From QHCE01 sp041743105 (GTDB lineage Bacteria; Actinomycetota; Actinomycetes; Mycobacteriales; QHCE01), in assembly GCA_041743105.1 (NCBI GenBank), contig JBGTNI010000015.1:1-64000 (forward strand): 64,000 nucleotides of DNA. The letters are read 5' to 3'. The notes under the pieces were generated by a model. It made no database searches. It was given only the letters and a program-made list of their open reading frames with translations, and was not told where the DNA came from. The first letter of the stretch is position 1. The number at the start of each line of letters is the position of its first letter. Position numbers and translations under genes: made by a program. This document shows, piece after piece, positions 34,602 through 43,085 of the stretch.

Positions 34602-36317
34602 CTAAACGTGCAGCACAGACGGCACGATCATGGGGCGTCGCCGGTAGGTGGAGCTCACCCACTTGCCGACTGTGCGCCGCAGAATCTGCTGTAGCTGACG
34701 GGTGTCTTTTACACCTTCAGCGCCCGCCGCCGATAGTGCCGTCATGATCAGCGGCAACACCGCGTCGAAGTCGGGTTCGTCGGTGAAGCCTCGGCCGGCG
34801 ACATACGGCCCACCCACGACCTTGCCCGTGACCTCATCGATCACGACGGTGGCCGAGACGAAGCCTTCATCGCCGAGGATGCGCCGATCGGTGAGCGAGG
34901 TCTCCCCTACTTCGTCTACGGCCAATCCGTCGACATAGACGTAACGGTTGGGAACTGTGCCGACCAGGCGCGCCCGTCCCTCCACCAGGTCGACCACATC
35001 CCCATCGGCGGCAATCACGACGTGGTCGCTAGGCACACCGGTGAGTTCGGCAAGCCGAGCGTTCGCCTGCAGGTGTCGCCACTCGCCATGCACCGGCATC
35101 ACATTGCGCGGTTTGACCATGTTGTAGAGATAAAGCAGCTCACCGGCAGGCGCATGACCAGAAACGTGGACCTTGGCGACCTCTTTGTGAATGACAGTGG
35201 CACCGAGCCGCACCAAAGCATTGATCACCCGATACACCGAACTTTCGTTCCCGGGAACCAGGCTGGAGGCCAGCACGATCATGTCGCCGGGCTGGATATG
35301 GATGTGGTGATGGTCACGAGCGGCGAGCCGGCCCAGCGCGCTCATCGGTTCACCCTGCGAGCCAGTGCTCATCAGCACGATCTCCTCAGGCGGTAACTCG
35401 ATAGCCTCCTCCATCGAGATCAACGTCTGGTGCGGAATGGTGAGGAGCCCTAGGTCCTTGGCCACGCCCATGTTACGAACCATGGAGCGTCCCACGAAGG
35501 CGACTTTCCGCCGGTGGGCGGCGGCGGCGTTGAGTACTTGCTGCACCCGGTGCACGTGGGAGGCAAAGCTTGCCACCACGATCGCCCGCGGGGCGGCGCG
35601 GAACAGTTGATCGAGCACGGGGCCGATCTCGCGTTCGGGCGTAACGAAGCCGGGAACCTCAGCATTGGTGGAGTCCGACAGCAGCAGATCGACTCCCTCG
35701 CGACCCAAGCGGGCGAAACCACCCAGGTCGGTGAGCCGACCGTCCAGCGGCAGCTGATCCATCTTGAAGTCGCCGGTGTGCAGCACGGTGCCGGCGGTCG
35801 TGGTGATCGCGACGGCAAGCGCATCGGGGATGGAGTGGTTTACCGCGAAGAATTCGCACTGGAACGGGCCGAGTTTTTCGCGCTGCTCTTCGGATACGGT
35901 CAGGCTGTAGGGCTTGATCCGGTGCTCAACAAGTTTTGCTTCTACCAGCGCTAATGTGAATTGCGATCCGACCAGCGGAAGATCTGGTTTGAGACGAAGT
36001 AGGTACGGCACACCGCCGATGTGGTCCTCGTGGCCGTGTGTCAACACGACCGCGACGATGTCGCCGAGGCGGTCGGCGATGGGCGAGAAATCCGGCAGGA
36101 TGACGTCGACACCACGGTGCTCGGGTTCGGGGAACAGCACGCCGCAGTCGACGATGAGCAGTTTGCCTTGATACTCGAAGACCGTCATGTTGCGGCCGAT
36201 GGCACCCAGTCCGCCCAGGGAGACTACCCGCAACCCGTCGGGGTCTAACTCGGGTAGTGGGGCCTGCTGGTCGGCAGGCTTGGCAGCTGCGGAGGTTTGG
36301 ACTTGCGAACGTGTCAT
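34602..36317 (-). CDS. rnj: Ribonuclease J
   Basis: Metallo-beta-lactamase-fold endo/5'-exoribonuclease of the beta-CASP family. Using ATG 36317 (GAGAG upstream; start MTRSQVQTS) the product is 571 aa. The metal motif HGHEDHIGG lies near residue 92. TGDFKMDQLPLDG, the beta-CASP Ser/Thr motif MSTGSQGEPMSAL and HVSGHAPAGELLYLYN follow, then the C-terminal domain. The longer ORF upstream to 36368 lacks a good ribosome binding site. The order ftsK...rnj-dapA-thyX matches the M. tuberculosis region around Rv2752c-Rv2754c. Confidence 0.95.
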   Translation of the reverse strand: MTRSQVQTSAAAKPADQQAPLPELDPDGLRVVSLGGLGAIGRNMTVFEYQGKLLIVDCGVLFPEPEHRGVDVILPDFSPIADRLGDIVAVVLTHGHEDHIGGVPYLLRLKPDLPLVGSQFTLALVEAKLVEHRIKPYSLTVSEEQREKLGPFQCEFFAVNHSIPDALAVAITTTAGTVLHTGDFKMDQLPLDGRLTDLGGFARLGREGVDLLLSDSTNAEVPGFVTPEREIGPVLDQLFRAAPRAIVVASFASHVHRVQQVLNAAAAHRRKVAFVGRSMVRNMGVAKDLGLLTIPHQTLISMEEAIELPPEEIVLMSTGSQGEPMSALGRLAARDHHHIHIQPGDMIVLASSLVPGNESSVYRVINALVRLGATVIHKEVAKVHVSGHAPAGELLYLYNMVKPRNVMPVHGEWRHLQANARLAELTGVPSDHVVIAADGDVVDLVEGRARLVGTVPNRYVYVDGLAVDEVGETSLTDRRILGDEGFVSATVVIDEVTGKVVGGPYVAGRGFTDEPDFDAVLPLIMTALSAAGAEGVKDTRQLQQILRRTVGKWVSSTYRRRPMIVPSVLHV

Positions 36318-36373
36318 ATGCGAATAACTCTCATGTTGGTTAGCTTTACTAAGTGGTTTCGTTACCAAGGGTG

Positions 36374-36477
36374 TCCGTCAATAGGTTACTGCCAAGGCCG
36401 CGGGAGCCGCCGCCTACGAGGAAGCGTGGAGCAAGGCGGCTCGAGCAACGGAACGTCGGCGGGGGCCTATTGACGGA
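36374..36477. repeat. Nested palindromic repeat, family 1 copy B
   Basis: Outer arms TCCGTCAATAGG (36374-36385) and CCTATTGACGGA (36466-36477) pair perfectly over 12 bp. The inner arms are GAGCCGCC (36404-36411) and GGCGGCTC (36435-36442), 8 bp. A middle stem CTGCC/GGCGG includes a G-U pair. The interior (CCAAGGCCGCGGGAGCCGCC) matches copies C-E. It lies between the dapA stop and the rnj start on the minus strand, so it would be in the intercistronic RNA. Confidence 0.88.
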
Positions 36478-36513
36478 TGACCTATGCCGTCCCGAAGTAG
36501 CTCATGTGCAGGG

Positions 36514-37464
36514 TCATAGGACTGCACTCGCCGAGCTACTTTCGCTCCGATGAGTAACAGGTGCTGCGGTAGAGATATTGGCCGCGGCCAGGTCAGCGGC
36601 GAGCTGCTCGCGCTGCTGCGCGGTGGCATCGACCAACGGGGAGCGCACCGGGCCGCCTGGAAGCCCCATGGCAGTCAAGGCAGCCTTGACGGTGATGACA
36701 CCTTGAGTTCGGAAGATGCCGGTGTAGGCGGGCAAGAGTTCTTGATGCACTGCCCGGGCGGTGGTCACGTCTCCTGCCTCGTAGGCATCGAGCATAGCTC
36801 GCATTCTGGCCGCGGCCACGTGGCCTACCACGGAGACGAATCCCACCGCACCAATCGACAGTAACGGAAGGTTGAGCATGTCTTCGCCGGAGTAGTACAC
36901 AAGCTTACTACGTGCCATCACCCACGAGGTCGCCCCGAGGTCACCTTTAGCGTCCTTGACGGCCAGGATGTGTGGATGGTCGGCGAGTCGGACCAAAGTT
37001 TCGGTCTCGATAGGCACTCCGCAACGACCCGGAATGTCGTAGAGCATCACAGGAAGCTCGGTGGCATCCGCGGCGGCCATAAAATGCCGCAACAGGCCCG
37101 CCTGCGGCGGCTTGCTGTAGTAAGGAGTAACCAGGAGCAGCCCGTGGGCACCGATGGCCTGTGCGCGGTGCGCGAGTTCTACGGTGTGATCGGTGTCGTT
37201 GGTCCCGACCCCGGCGATCACACGAGCGCGGTCTCCCACCGCGTCCAGCACCGCGCGTAGCAGCTCGCTCTTCTCCGCATCGCTGGTGGTGGGGGCCTCT
37301 CCGGTGGTGCCGTTGACGACAAGGCCGTCGTTACCGGAGTCGACCAGGTAGCTGGCAAGTCGCCCCGCCCCGTCGAGGTCGAGCGCTCCGTCGTCGGTAA
37401 AAGGCGTAACCATTGCGGTCAACATGCGACCGAACGGTCTGCCAGCACGATGTTGACTACTCAT
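36514..37464 (-). CDS. dapA: 4-hydroxy-tetrahydrodipicolinate synthase
   Basis: Condenses pyruvate and aspartate semialdehyde in lysine/diaminopimelate synthesis. The 316-aa TIM-barrel product has VNGTTGEAPT (pyruvate carboxylate binding), the conserved Tyr in MLYDIPGRCGVPIE, and the Schiff-base lysine in ILAVKDAKGDL near residue 169. The normal length and intact motifs argue for activity. It sits upstream of rnj on the same strand. Confidence 0.95.
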   Translation of the reverse strand: MSSQHRAGRPFGRMLTAMVTPFTDDGALDLDGAGRLASYLVDSGNDGLVVNGTTGEAPTTSDAEKSELLRAVLDAVGDRARVIAGVGTNDTDHTVELAHRAQAIGAHGLLLVTPYYSKPPQAGLLRHFMAAADATELPVMLYDIPGRCGVPIETETLVRLADHPHILAVKDAKGDLGATSWVMARSKLVYYSGEDMLNLPLLSIGAVGFVSVVGHVAAARMRAMLDAYEAGDVTTARAVHQELLPAYTGIFRTQGVITVKAALTAMGLPGGPVRSPLVDATAQQREQLAADLAAANISTAAPVTHRSESSSASAVL

Positions 37465-37676
37465 ACGCTCACGCTAGCAGCGACCACCGTCATTGCGTCG
37501 ACAAACACTGGTGGGCCACCGACTAACCGCTCTACCGGGAGTGGAGATCCGATAGGAACGAAGCTATCCGGCATGCTCTGAGATCTGGCTGGTGGCACGA
37601 AACCACAGTGCCGCAGCCACCATGATCACGTCAAATTATAGGCAAACACAACAGCTGTCGTGCTCAAACACAAAGA

Positions 37677-37723
37677 AGAACCCCGTGACGCACCAGTCGG
37701 GGGCCGGGACGTAACGGGGTTCT
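37677..37723 (-). terminator. Intrinsic terminator on the minus strand upstream of dapA
   Basis: AGAACCCCGTTACG pairs with CGTCACGGGGTTCT (13 of 14 positions) around a GC-rich loop, and on the minus strand is followed by TCTTTGTGTTTG, a T-rich tract. It most likely ended the transcript from thyX and the ABM gene; the vapBC pair now lies in between. The rest of the 354-bp gap 37465-37818 shows no other recognisable feature. Confidence 0.65.
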
Positions 37724-37806
37724 GAGGGTTTATCGGCTCCGATGGCTCAGGTGTTACAGGGTAGCTCGACAACCTTCTCGCTGGTGCCGCACTTTGAATT
37801 TAGTGC

Positions 37807-37812
37807 TACACT
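37807..37812 (+). promoter_or_regulatory. -10 element of the second vapBC (leaderless)
   Basis: TACACT ends 6 nt before the ATG of the antitoxin and there is no ribosome binding site, so a leaderless transcript is likely, as for the vapBC at 24.36 kb. The surrounding AGTG-cta-CACT inverted repeat (37802-37812) could be an operator half-site pair. Confidence 0.45.
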
Positions 37813-37818
37813 TCTAGT

Positions 37819-38088
37819 ATGCCTACTGTCCGTCCACGCCACACGATCACAGAGACCGACCGGGTTGCCCAGGCTATCGATCGAGCAGCGCAACGCTGGC
37901 CTGACGAGCGGGGTTCCAGGGCGCGATTGCTGCAGCGACTCATCGAAGAGGGGGAGCACGCTATCCAGGAGCGCGGTGAGGACGCGGCTCGGCTTCGGCG
38001 AGAGGCTATTGCGCGGACTAGCGGCGCCCTCACCGGCACCTACGGTGAGGACTACCTTGACCGACTACGTCAAGACTGGCCGGAATGA
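37819..38088 (+). CDS. VapB-like antitoxin
   Basis: An 89-aa charged, helical protein starting MPTVRPRHTITETDRVAQAI, with a basic N-terminal half that could be a ribbon-helix-helix DNA-binding domain. An acidic/basic C-terminal helix follows (LTGTYGEDYLDRLRQDWPE). Its stop overlaps the ATG of the following PIN toxin (ATGA). It is assigned as antitoxin by size, charge and coupling to vapC; the family is only loosely recognisable. Confidence 0.82.
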   Translation: MPTVRPRHTITETDRVAQAIDRAAQRWPDERGSRARLLQRLIEEGEHAIQERGEDAARLRREAIARTSGALTGTYGEDYLDRLRQDWPE

Positions 38089-38471
38089 TCGTTGTCGACG
38101 CTAGCGTGCTCATCGCTCACCTTGACACCACCGACGCCGCACACGATGCAGCCGAGAGCTTGCTGCTGGCTCATGCCACCAGCCCGTTTTCCGCCAGCCC
38201 GATCACCTTGGCAGAGGTGCTCGTCGGCCCCACACGCGCCGGACGACAGGCGGAAGCCGGCGCGGCGCTACTGGATCTCGGGATTGGCACAATCCCGCTC
38301 CCGGCGGACGCACCTACGCGTTTGGCTGCGCTCCGAGTGGCCACAGCGCTTAAACTTCCGGACTGCTGCGTGTTACTCGCGACCCAGCAGTGCAACGCTG
38401 TGAGCATTGCCACGTTCGACCAGCGACTAGCCGCGCGCGCCAAAGAGTTGGGGTTCACGGTTGCGAGGTGA
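38085..38471 (+). CDS. VapC-type PIN-domain toxin (second module)
   Basis: A 128-aa PIN-domain RNase. The acidic cluster is visible as MIVVDASVLIAHLD (first Asp), ITLAEVLVGPTRAG (Glu), LKLPDCCVLLATQ (Asp) and SIATFDQRLAARAKELG (Asp). It is coupled to the antitoxin by a 4-bp overlap. The motifs look complete, so the toxin is probably functional. It ends 12 bp from the convergent ABM gene and appears to have been inserted between that gene and its terminator. Confidence 0.9.
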   Translation: MIVVDASVLIAHLDTTDAAHDAAESLLLAHATSPFSASPITLAEVLVGPTRAGRQAEAGAALLDLGIGTIPLPADAPTRLAALRVATALKLPDCCVLLATQQCNAVSIATFDQRLAARAKELGFTVAR

Positions 38472-38482
38472 AACACCGAAGA

Positions 38483-38767
38483 TCACGGGTCCTCGGTGCT
38501 GGAGATGCGATACTTCCGCACCTCCGCATTGCGGATCTGTGCGGCTTGCTCGGCGTCCGGACCCGAATCGCGGAACGCAAGCAGCTGCTCGTCGGACTCC
38601 CAGCGTTCATACACGTTGATCCGATCCGGCTGGATCGGATCGGCCGCGATGGCGAAGTCGAGGCAGCCCGATGCTGCTCGGGCCTGCTCTACGACGGTGA
38701 CGCATTCGGCGGCGTAAAGGTCGCGCTCGGCGCTATCGACCTGGAGCCATCCGGCGACGATAAGCAT
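38483..38767 (-). CDS. Antibiotic-biosynthesis-monooxygenase (ABM) domain protein
   Basis: A 94-aa ABM-fold protein from ATG 38767 (GGGGGG ribosome binding site just upstream; an upstream in-frame extension to 38824 lacks one). Core motifs are MLIVAGWLQVDSAERDLYAA, the QARAASGCLDF-type turn and INVYERWESDEQLLAF. Such dimeric proteins act as cofactor-free monooxygenases or haem-degrading enzymes; the actual substrate is unknown. It lies 109 bp downstream of thyX on the same strand, and a protein of this family also occurs near ftsK/thyX in M. tuberculosis. Confidence 0.85.
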   Translation of the reverse strand: MLIVAGWLQVDSAERDLYAAECVTVVEQARAASGCLDFAIAADPIQPDRINVYERWESDEQLLAFRDSGPDAEQAAQIRNAEVRKYRISSTEDP

Positions 38768-38876
38768 GGTGCCCCCCACGGGTACTTTCACACGCCGATC
38801 GACGGTGACACTACATATGACCATCGCCGGATCGAAAAGTCATCGCTATCTACAAGAATCGAGCCAACGGCACCCT

Positions 38877-39629
38877 CTAGCCTTCAGTCACCAGCGGACT
38901 GGAAGCCACCTCGGTGCCGTCGGGTAGCGCGCTGATGGTGAAGTCGGCGAAGACACTCGACGCGACGTCGCCCAGTTGCCTCAGACACTCCACCGCAAGC
39001 GCACGGATCTCGGTGTCGGCGTGCTCGCTGGCACGCATAGCGATGAAATGCCGCCACGCCCGGTAGTTACCGGTCACTACGATGCGGGTCTCGGTGGCGT
39101 TGGGTAGCACACTGCGGGCCGCTTGCCGAGCTTGTTTGCGGCGTGACGTGGCGTTTTCCACGTCGGCGAACTTCTTCTCCAGATCCTCCAGCAGCTCGGT
39201 GTAGGCCTGTTGCGCCGATTGCGTCGCGGCGAGGAACTTCTGGTGCAGTTCGGGATCGTCGGCGATGACACTGGGTTCCACCATGGCGGCGTCACGCTCG
39301 GGCACGTACCGCTGGGAGAGCTGACTGTAGGAGAAGTGCCGGTGACGGATCAGCTCATGGGTCAGCGATCGAGACAGCCCCGTGAGATAGAAACTCACCA
39401 CTCCGTGCTCCAGCACCGAAAGATGACCCACGTCGAGAATGTGTCGGATGTACCCCGCGTTAGTTGCGGTAGCCGGGTTGGGTTTCTTCCATGACTGGTA
39501 GCAGGCACGACCCGCGAACTCCACCAGCGCCTGGCCACCATCGATATCGGTGGACCAGGGCACATCTTCGGGAGTCTGGAAGTTGGTCCAGCCCACCAGC
39601 TGAACCCGCATCGGTACGGTCTGGGGCAC
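38877..39629 (-). CDS. thyX: FAD-dependent thymidylate synthase
   Basis: Makes dTMP from dUMP using FAD, NADPH and methylene-tetrahydrofolate. The 250-aa product has the defining ThyX motif RHRHFSYSQLSQRYVPE (R-H-R-x2-S-x4-S-x-R) at about residues 92-108, and the C-terminal RAWRHFIAMRASEHADTEIR. GTG at 39629 is preceded by AGGAGA at correct spacing. Its closeness to dapA and rnj matches mycobacteria. Confidence 0.96.
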   Translation of the reverse strand: MPQTVPMRVQLVGWTNFQTPEDVPWSTDIDGGQALVEFAGRACYQSWKKPNPATATNAGYIRHILDVGHLSVLEHGVVSFYLTGLSRSLTHELIRHRHFSYSQLSQRYVPERDAAMVEPSVIADDPELHQKFLAATQSAQQAYTELLEDLEKKFADVENATSRRKQARQAARSVLPNATETRIVVTGNYRAWRHFIAMRASEHADTEIRALAVECLRQLGDVASSVFADFTISALPDGTEVASSPLVTEG

Positions 39630-39701
39630 TCTGGTTCTCCTACCTACCTCAGTTGTTCCGGCGAATGTGGTCGAGCGGTATTCGTTACAGCAGTGAGGGT
39701 T

Positions 39702-40226
39702 CTATACGTAGAACGACGTGAACGGTTCCCATGGGAGGTTACGGGCCACCACGAACAGCACCCAACCGAGGGCATAGCCGGCGATGATACCGCCGGGGAG
39801 ACTAACTCTCGGCAGCCGAAACTTTCCGACCCGATCGGCTACAAGCACAAGATATGCGTACAGCAGCACAGGTACGGCAATAAACGCCATGAGGTGAAAA
39901 CGCGCAGCCTGCAGCAGATCACCGTGCAACAGGTACCACACCATACGAGTACCGCCGCAGCCCGGACAGTCCAGTCCCGTCATAGCCCTAAACGCACACG
40001 GACCTAGCGGGTTGAACCTATCGTCGGCAGGGTTGGTGACGAGCACCCAGGTGGCGGCGGCAGCCATGCAGCCCAAAATGGCCAGCGGCGCCAGCCAGCG
40101 AGGCCTCGACCACAGTCGCGCGATGAACGCCTCGAATCGGCTTTCCACCACGACGACGTGTGGTTGGTGAATCGGCGGTTCGGCAGGAACTTGCGGCATA
40201 TTCGCAGTCATCTCACCCGCCGTCAT
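39702..40226 (-). CDS. DUF2752 membrane protein
   Basis: From ATG 40226 a 174-aa protein with about three transmembrane segments (LAPLAILGCMAAAATWVLV, LMAFIAVPVLLYAYLVLVAD, GGIIAGYALGWVLFVVA). It has the DUF2752 signature CPGCGGTRMVWYLLHGDL, in which two cysteines and a GGTR motif sit between the helices. The upstream in-frame extension overlaps the zinc-ribbon gene in another frame and is not coding. Function unknown. It lies downstream of the zinc-ribbon gene on the same strand. Confidence 0.85.
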   Translation of the reverse strand: MTAGEMTANMPQVPAEPPIHQPHVVVVESRFEAFIARLWSRPRWLAPLAILGCMAAAATWVLVTNPADDRFNPLGPCAFRAMTGLDCPGCGGTRMVWYLLHGDLLQAARFHLMAFIAVPVLLYAYLVLVADRVGKFRLPRVSLPGGIIAGYALGWVLFVVARNLPWEPFTSFYV

Positions 40227-40299
40227 GGAGGCGACGAGCGATGAGGTCTGCGGTGCTGTCACGGTATCCACCGTACCCTTCGGTGCGGCGCGGACCGAT

Positions 40300-40656
40300 C
40301 TAATCGCCCAACAGGTCTTCGAAGAACGAGCGCTTCTTCTTCTTTTTGTAATGGTCGTGTCCGTAGCCACGGTCCTCGTGATGTCCCTGACTGTAACGGT
40401 GATCGTCAGAACGCTCACGACCGTAGCCGTAGGCCGGCGAGCCGGAGACCGGTGAGACTGGTGCGTTGCGCGGCGGACCATAACCGCCGCTATGGCTAGG
40501 CGTCGGCGAGTAGTAGTCCTGCGCCGCGCTGCTGAGTTTCTCCAGCTCGCCCTGGTCGAGGAATAAGCCCCGGCAGGATGTGCACTGATCGACGATCACA
40601 CCGTTGCGTTCGTACTGTCGCATATCGCTCTGACATTTCGGGCAGGCCAGCTGCAT
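40300..40656 (-). CDS. Zinc-ribbon (zf-TFIIB) protein
   Basis: A 118-aa protein. It has an N-terminal TFIIB-type zinc ribbon, CPKCQSDM...CTSCRGLFLD (four cysteines, with the typical GLFLDQGELEKL helix), then a disordered Gly/Tyr/His/Arg-rich stretch and a tail KKKKKRSFFEDLLGD. Such proteins are widespread and uncharacterised. AAGGAG lies 6 nt before the ATG but falls inside a hairpin (see 40663-40688). Confidence 0.85.
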   Translation of the reverse strand: MQLACPKCQSDMRQYERNGVIVDQCTSCRGLFLDQGELEKLSSAAQDYYSPTPSHSGGYGPPRNAPVSPVSGSPAYGYGRERSDDHRYSQGHHEDRGYGHDHYKKKKKRSFFEDLLGD

Positions 40657-40662
40657 CGCTAC

Positions 40663-40688
40663 TCCTTATGGGTACTGGTGCATAAGGA
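40663..40688 (-). promoter_or_regulatory. Hairpin overlapping the ribosome binding site of the zinc-ribbon gene
   Basis: TCCTTATG pairs perfectly with CATAAGGA across a 10-nt loop. On the minus strand the 3' arm contains AAGGA of the ribosome binding site (AAGGAGTAGCG-ATG). Folding would hide the site, so translation could be structure-controlled. Confidence 0.4.
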
Positions 40689-40792
40689 AGCGATTCTGCC
40701 TCAACCTACCCGCAACCACCACTGCCGGGCCGACGAATACGCCTGGCGGTCATCACATGGGTATATCGCCCCGACCCCCTACCTCACGACGT

Positions 40793-41197
40793 CTAGCAAT
40801 TCACCAGTTCGGGTGACTGGTTGAGTAGCTGGGCACGGGGCGAGGTGAACGCGGCGAGGTCGGCATCAGCCGTCGCATCGGTGCCGAAGACCCCCACGGC
40901 GTGGCAGTTTTGGAACGCCAACCGCACGCCCAAGTGGCGCTGCAGCGTTGCGCGCATCGCGTCGCTGGCCATGACCCGAAGCAGCTGACCGCGTGCCTGC
41001 TCATCTGGCGGCGGGGTCTGGTTGTAAACGTAACTCGACGTTTCGGTTTCTTTGCCTTGGTGCAGTTGGGCGGCTAGGTCCGCCACGAGCTGGTAGGCGT
41101 ATGGAAGTGAGGTACGAATGCAGTCGGCGAAGTGTTCATCGCTGACCTCACCATGCTGGGCTTGCGAGAGCAGTTCGGGCGAAACGGTCAGCGACAT
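40793..41197 (-). CDS. SCO5389-like conserved actinobacterial protein
   Basis: A 134-aa protein from ATG 41197, preceded by GGAGGTCC. Recognisable conserved runs are MSLTVSPELLSQAQHGEVSD, TPPPDEQARGQLLRVMASDA and HLGVRLAFQNCHAVGVFG. These match a small family (SCO5389-like) known from Streptomyces and Pseudonocardiales and of unknown function. It lies directly downstream of an HTH/TPR regulator gene on the same strand, separated by about 225 bp in which nothing else was found. Confidence 0.8.
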   Translation of the reverse strand: MSLTVSPELLSQAQHGEVSDEHFADCIRTSLPYAYQLVADLAAQLHQGKETETSSYVYNQTPPPDEQARGQLLRVMASDAMRATLQRHLGVRLAFQNCHAVGVFGTDATADADLAAFTSPRAQLLNQSPELVNC

Positions 41198-41423
41198 ACG
41201 GACCTCCATGGTTTCGGCAGCGCACCACAGCGATGCACGTGAAAACCATTTTCACTAATTGTGACAGGAAGGTCAACCGTTGACATTGCGAATGCAATGA
41301 GTTAGGCCCGGACAAGAACGTCGAGCAGCCCGATCATCCGAGAATATTGGGCCGGTCGATAACCCACAGCAAACTACTGTCCGGCTGCCGGCGCGCCACC
41401 TCCGCGGTCGCACCATCGATGAG

Positions 41424-42842
41424 TCAGCGCAGCAGCTCTCGCAGCTGCTGACGAAATTCGTTGACTCGTGCCAAGTTTGCCACGGCGGGCCGCTCCCCCA
41501 GCTCGACGTCCAGCGCCCGCAGTTGCGCAACCGTGCGCGGTGGACGCACCACATGCTCGGCCAAAGTGGACCGGACGGTCTGCAAAGCCATGTCAACCTC
41601 CCCGCGCCAAAGCTGGCTTCTAGCCAGCCACAGCCGGTTGTACACCGCCTCACGCGGGAACTGGATGTCGTCGACTGCAGCGTTCGGCGCGAGCAGCTGA
41701 GCGGCCTCTGTGAGCCACCGTTGCGGCTGCCTGGAACTGAATCTGGCCAGCGATAGCAAGGCGTGTCCTTGCCGCACTCTGCTCTGCGCCGGCCCGAACC
41801 AGTACAGCCAGTCGGGTCTGCTCTCCAAGGCATCGGGCCCTTCGATGAGCGACTGGGCATGGTCAATGCTGGTACGGAAACCGTGAGCACTGCCAGCCAA
41901 GGCTTCAGTGTGAGCTAGCACCCCGCCGACCATGGAGCGAACCGCGGGTGGCGCTCCCTTGGCGGCCTCGGTGGCAGCGTTGGCGAGGTCGGTCGCTTCG
42001 CGGGCTTTGTTGCGGTAGATCGCTTGGTGCGCCAGTGCGGCTAGCAGGTAGGCAGCGTATGCCCGGTCGTTTACGCTGCGAGCCGCATGTAGGCCGGAGT
42101 AGAAGTACCGCTGCGCGAGTCCCTGCTCGCCCGCGTCGTAGGCCATCCAGCCGGCGATCTGACTCACAGACAACCAGAGCCGAATCAGCTCATGCAGCAC
42201 GGTCGAGTTGGCGGCATCTCCAGATGCCAGCTGCTGACCGATACTCAGGAAGTATCGGTGCACAAACCGAAGGTTCTCTAGGCTGCCGCCTTCCTGATCG
42301 TCCAGGCGGCGCAGTGCGGCGACGGTGATGCCCGCGATGTTGGTCATCGAGCCGGTGACGATGCGCCCTTCCCGGTGGGAGCTGTGGTATTCAATGGGGC
42401 CGATGGGCGTAGCCAGGCTATCGAGATAGGACCACACAGGCCCAGTGAGCGCATCTCCCCACACGCTGAGAAAAGCGCGACGATTGAAGTCAAGGATCTT
42501 CTCACCGTGCTCAAGCCAGCATTCCAGTGCGCTGAGCGTGCCACTGTGCCACCATGGGCCCTCGACACCGTCGAGGGCCGGAAGCCACAGTTGGGAGCGC
42601 TTAGCCCGACCCTGCCATGCCTCTTCCAGGCTTACTTCTCGATCGGCAGCCTCTGAGAGGACATGCGCAACAACCGTGGGTACCGGGTCGCGGGGAACCC
42701 GCGCCTGATTAACCCACTCGGCCACCGTGGAGCGCGAAACATACCCAGAGCCGAGCACGCCATTGATCTCACGCACCAGACGCGACTGGGACCAGCCCAA
42801 CTCCGCCAGCACCGCGAGCAGAACCTCATTACGTAGGGCCAT
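41424..42842 (-). CDS. HTH/TPR-like transcriptional regulator (paralogue 1)
   Basis: A 472-aa protein. The N-terminal helix-turn-helix reads LGWSQSRLVREINGVLGSGY followed by VSRSTVAEWVNQARVPRDPV. A long alpha-helical region with tetratricopeptide-like character follows (QRYFYSGLHAARSVNDRAYA, HQAIYRNKAREATDLANAAT). A GGAGGT ribosome binding site lies 6 nt before the ATG. The architecture resembles the actinobacterial NsdA-type developmental regulators, which is a family-level comparison only. It is about 245 bp downstream of a second copy, so the two arose by duplication or were gained together. Confidence 0.85.
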   Translation of the reverse strand: MALRNEVLLAVLAELGWSQSRLVREINGVLGSGYVSRSTVAEWVNQARVPRDPVPTVVAHVLSEAADREVSLEEAWQGRAKRSQLWLPALDGVEGPWWHSGTLSALECWLEHGEKILDFNRRAFLSVWGDALTGPVWSYLDSLATPIGPIEYHSSHREGRIVTGSMTNIAGITVAALRRLDDQEGGSLENLRFVHRYFLSIGQQLASGDAANSTVLHELIRLWLSVSQIAGWMAYDAGEQGLAQRYFYSGLHAARSVNDRAYAAYLLAALAHQAIYRNKAREATDLANAATEAAKGAPPAVRSMVGGVLAHTEALAGSAHGFRTSIDHAQSLIEGPDALESRPDWLYWFGPAQSRVRQGHALLSLARFSSRQPQRWLTEAAQLLAPNAAVDDIQFPREAVYNRLWLARSQLWRGEVDMALQTVRSTLAEHVVRPPRTVAQLRALDVELGERPAVANLARVNEFRQQLRELLR

Positions 42843-43085
42843 GTCACACCTCCAACACGGTCGCGTATGTGGGACCGCGATCGAATTACTAGCTGTGCCT
42901 TATGGCGCGCGGTTCCGCGAGACGCGTCACCTTAGTGTGAGGCGAGCAGCTGCCAATATCCAGTTTGAGAGGCGCCAATTGAATGGGCGCGTGCCGCGAA
43001 CTCGGCGGATGGGCGCAGGAAACCGTCAACCGTTACCTGCGAGAAGCACCCTAAGGAGGTCTATAGAACTGTCCCGAATAAGATC

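Noticed and set aside
37677..37723. Hairpin considered as a tRNA
   Set aside because: No cloverleaf, no T-loop GTTCRANNC consensus and the wrong length; it is a simple stem with a T-rich tail.
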